A stretch of DNA of 64,000 nucleotides from assembly GCA_036365515.1 (NCBI GenBank), contig CM070873.1, forward strand, positions 231,111,376 through 231,175,375, written 5' to 3'. Below the pieces are notes generated by a model. It was not told the DNA's origin. It did no database searches and saw only the letters and a program-made list of their open reading frames with translations. This document shows positions 60,778-64,000 of the stretch, one piece after another. Both the position numbers and the translations under genes were made by a program. Source of the DNA: Torymus aiolomorphi (Eukaryota > Arthropoda > Insecta > Hymenoptera > Torymidae). Position 1 is the first letter of the stretch. Each line of letters begins with the position of its first letter.

Positions 60778-63700
60778 GTATGTATCGTTTTATTTACCTC
60801 TCTTTTATCTTTTACCTCGCTGGTTTCTCCCCCGCCCCCACTTTTTCTTTTTTTTTTACCTTTATCGAAAGCCGCTTTACTCATTTTTGTCAATATTGCC
60901 GGGACAGGAGAGGTAAGTATTGTCTTTGGATTAGAGATCCCCCGTATATAGTCGGCGACAAACCGATTGTGCGCAAACAATGCCTCGAGCATTTCCCAAT
61001 CCGATTGCGGCCGCGGGGTAGTATTATTTTTCCTCGACTTCCCACCCCTTTTCGCGTCCTTTAACCGCAGCATTTGAAACTTAAACCCCCCCGCGGTATG
61101 ATGAATACAGAGAGTTAGCCGGCGTTTAACGAATTTGAATAGTGAGGTAAGCTTTGAATTAAGGATTTTCGCGCAGTGGAAACGTTTCACGCTCGATTGA
61201 TGCGAAACTTTCATTTCGAGCCGCGGCGAGAGTCAACAAAGAGAGAACGAAGCGGCTCGGAGCTCGGAGATAGATAGAGAGATAGTTTACAGAACGCCAA
61301 AGATGTTTATTCAGCTCGCGGGGTACGTTTTCGTTACAATTAATTTACGTAGCTTTTTTCCCCAGAAAGTTCAAAGTTGCGCGCTCCGCACTTTTCCCGA
61401 TAGCTCATCAAGGTGAAAGATTGCGCAAGTTATACTCTCTGTTGTTTCGTAAAAGCGAGCGCTTTATAATTTTAATTAACGGTAGCCATAAACGTTTTTT
61501 TCATGTTATAAGAGTTTGTATACAGGCTGAGATTAATCATCGAGTTGCAGAGAACGTTGAGTACATATACCCTGCAATTCCGCGTAACGTCTACAAACAA
61601 TTTCGTAGACGTTTTTCAGCAAGCTTCTCGTCGAGAAATATGTTTATTTTTAAAATGTATACAATAGTTCCGTGGCTGCTAGTGCAACACACCCTCTCAA
61701 GACATAATTAGCAGGAAACAAAAATGCAACCCGCTCGTTTTGAAGGAATTTAACAAGCGTAAATGTGAGCACTAATTAATTGGACGAATAAACATGCAAG
61801 CATAAACGGGCCAATGAAAACTTACGAACAATGCCATTTCTCGCAGTGGTGCATTTTTTTTTCTTTTGTTGTTTGAAAAATGCCGTTTTAGGCACGTTTT
61901 TATTATGTACTTTATGAATTCGTTCCTGCACGTTCTTTTATTCGATACGCACACTTGTTATGGAGCGATTTATTCATATGCGCGTGAATTTTTAAAATGT
62001 TCATGATAAAGAATTTTCGTAAATAAATATTAAAAATATTTTTTTATGCTGTTATATACTTTTATTTTAATATTATATGACTTTTTTAATTAACAGAGTT
62101 AATAATAATGAGGTTATTATAACAAATTACTTTTTTTGAAAGAACGAGTGGTTTCAAGTTGTCTTTATGTATATTAAAGTTTTCATTTAAGATGAACTAT
62201 GTTCTCGTAAACTATAATGTGCAAAATTTGAAATTACTTTCGAAATTACAGCACAAAGTAGAAATTTTAGTATATAAGATTTAGAAGTGGATTCTTACAT
62301 CTTCCCTGTTAGAAATACATCTACTTGAAATGGTCAGAAAGTGAGAAAATAAATACGAGAACTGTCTAGTTTATTCGTTGCGATGAAATCCCCTTTTAAC
62401 TCTTATTTGTTCATTAATAGATTAAAACTAAAATTCTCGAAATAGAAATCCTTGAAATATTCATAATAAGTTTTTTCATTCATTTCATTCTTGCAATTAA
62501 AAATACTCAATTGTAATGAATAACTTATGAAAATATAAACAATACCATAAATCAGAAAATAATTTTCACCTCTTCGTAATTATATATAATATAATCGTTT
62601 ACTTTACGTTTTACGATGCTTAAAACATTCAAAAACAAGCTACGCAATTAATTCTCTTGTTATTATTGAAAAATTGCTTCTTTGATCGTTAAACAATAAA
62701 TATAATCTGCACTAAAGACAAGTCAATAGCAACATTTTATTTCTTTTTATTTGATTTTAAATAAAAAAGACATGTATACATTTCTTATTATACAATATAG
62801 TAAAAATTTTGGTATTTGAGATTTGCTCCGACGTTCCTATATATTATAGTAATTAATACATTATTTTTCTCAGTGTACTATCTTCAATAAATTGTTCGTA
62901 GTGAAAATAAGTAAAGATAATTATTCAAGTACTTATTTAAAAATAATAACGAAGTAGGTGTTGGTAATTGTGTTTATTTAAAAAACATAAATTCGTAAAC
63001 GTTTTTAATATTTATAATACTTAAATGTAATTTAAAATACCAATCGAAATATATAAAATAATAAACAGCAACTATGTTAGCACTAAATGTTGAAGTGCTT
63101 GGCTATCATTACAGGTAAGAGCTTTCTTCAATTTCTTCTAATAACGTTTCTGATAGAAATCAGTCGTTGATGTTGTGTAGGATTTTGTACTACATGATAC
63201 ATCAAGATATTATCAGGAGAAACTGGTAATGCTACTGAAAGCTTTATGAAATGAGATTGTTGTTATAAATACCAGCCAATATTAGCAATATCTTTTTAAC
63301 ACATAATAAATAATTTTTTTTAATTAGATATATGCTTTGATAAATAATTTTATCAAGGTATTAGATATATAATAAATATTTTTGCTTATAAACGTTTATT
63401 CTAAACAACGATAATAAAGCATCGTATGCTATTAGCCACTAAATCGAATTGCGGTAGAGTGTAGAATTATGGTGAAATAGTGGTAGTACTTCAACGTTAT
63501 AATTTACAATCTCTACTCAACGGTGTTACCAAGATTGAATGTAAAAACTTAATTTTCCCCAGCTATCAGAAATCATATATGTTTGATCGAATATAATTTC
63601 TCCAAATAACAAGTATTAGCAACCCTCTTATATTATCGATCAATCCGAAACATTGTAAATCCATATTATTTTTATATTATCGTTAATAATTTCAATAAAC

Positions 63701-64000
63701 ACCGTTGCAATAACGACATCCCCCTCCCCACGAAAGTTGAAAGCTTAATTTCCCTTAGTATGCCATCACATATCTATATTTCAAAAAAATCAAACTATAC
63801 ATTGACTTAAAAAATATTCACTCCCCTCACATTATACTATACTCGTTACAAAACTTGAATCCCTCCCTCCAGCCACGTCTCTTTATCAAGTCCATCCTCA
63901 AAAGAACTCCCCTCTGCATTTACGATTGTTCGCATAATAATTTCCCCCCCTAAAATCCGCGCAGTCGCGCGCTAGGTGGCTCGGAGATAATCTCATTGCC
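60778..64000 (+). other. CadN intron, open at the window end
   Basis: CpG-rich for the first 600 bp, then AT-rich. It contains a half-copy of a palindromic MITE (62795-62875). No exon with a cadherin signature is visible. Confidence 0.55.
62795..62875. mobile_element. Half-copy of palindromic MITE (CACTGAGAAAAA family)
   Basis: From TATAGTAAAAATTTTGG through GGTATTTGAGATTTG to TTTTTCTCAGTG it matches the right half of 26749-26979 with few differences, and it is followed by TA. The other arm is not present, so it is a truncated or solo end. Confidence 0.6.

Overview
The window is insect-type nuclear DNA dominated by one gene on the + strand: the 5' half of the neural (N-)cadherin gene, CadN (DN-cadherin). 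Split exons with GT-AG introns, a 31 kb non-coding 5' flank, abundant microsatellites and short foldback transposons show it is a metazoan genome. The cadherin protein is very close to Drosophila CadN. The alternation of CpG-rich and AT-rich blocks, with many GCGCGC and TATATA tracts, looks hymenopteran, most like a chalcid wasp; that placement is an inference.

Layout. Positions 1-31247 hold no gene I can support: CpG-rich islands alternating with AT-rich stretches, a TA microsatellite of about 355 bp (5860-6214), and several foldback elements. The first coding exon (31310-32741) follows a short 5' leader that starts at a splice acceptor, so at least one untranslated exon probably lies upstream, either within the 31 kb or outside the window. 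Thirteen more coding segments follow to 60777: a predicted 9-nt microexon, ten constitutive-looking exons, and two alternative versions of one 191-nt exon. They join in frame to about 1355 residues, roughly 45% of a protein of about 3000 residues in flies. They cover the signal peptide, an N-terminal region with an acidic run and a basic patch, and about nine linkers between extracellular cadherin repeats. The remaining cadherin repeats, EGF/laminin G region, transmembrane segment and catenin-binding tail lie beyond 64000.

The most informative part is the alternative-exon module at 43771-57971. Two 191-nt exons, 47774-47964 and 50013-50203, encode alternative versions of the same end-of-one-repeat/start-of-next segment (37 of 63 residues identical by my count). 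They match the mutually exclusive exon 7a/7b pair of fly CadN. Because 191 is not a multiple of 3, using both or neither breaks the frame. Both have weak GTYTGT donors. The second has an unusual acceptor: a perfect TACTAAC branch-point motif and a pyrimidine tract lie about 150 nt upstream, and the intervening sequence, largely a GAT repeat, contains no AG.

The introns and flank carry several foldback elements. One is about 1 kb with long inverted arms inside a CadN intron. Another, at 9617-9954, has a 14-bp flanking duplication and a hammerhead-ribozyme-like core in each arm. Others are TA- or TTAA-associated palindromes. I found no tRNA, rRNA, CRISPR array, transposase gene or second protein-coding gene.
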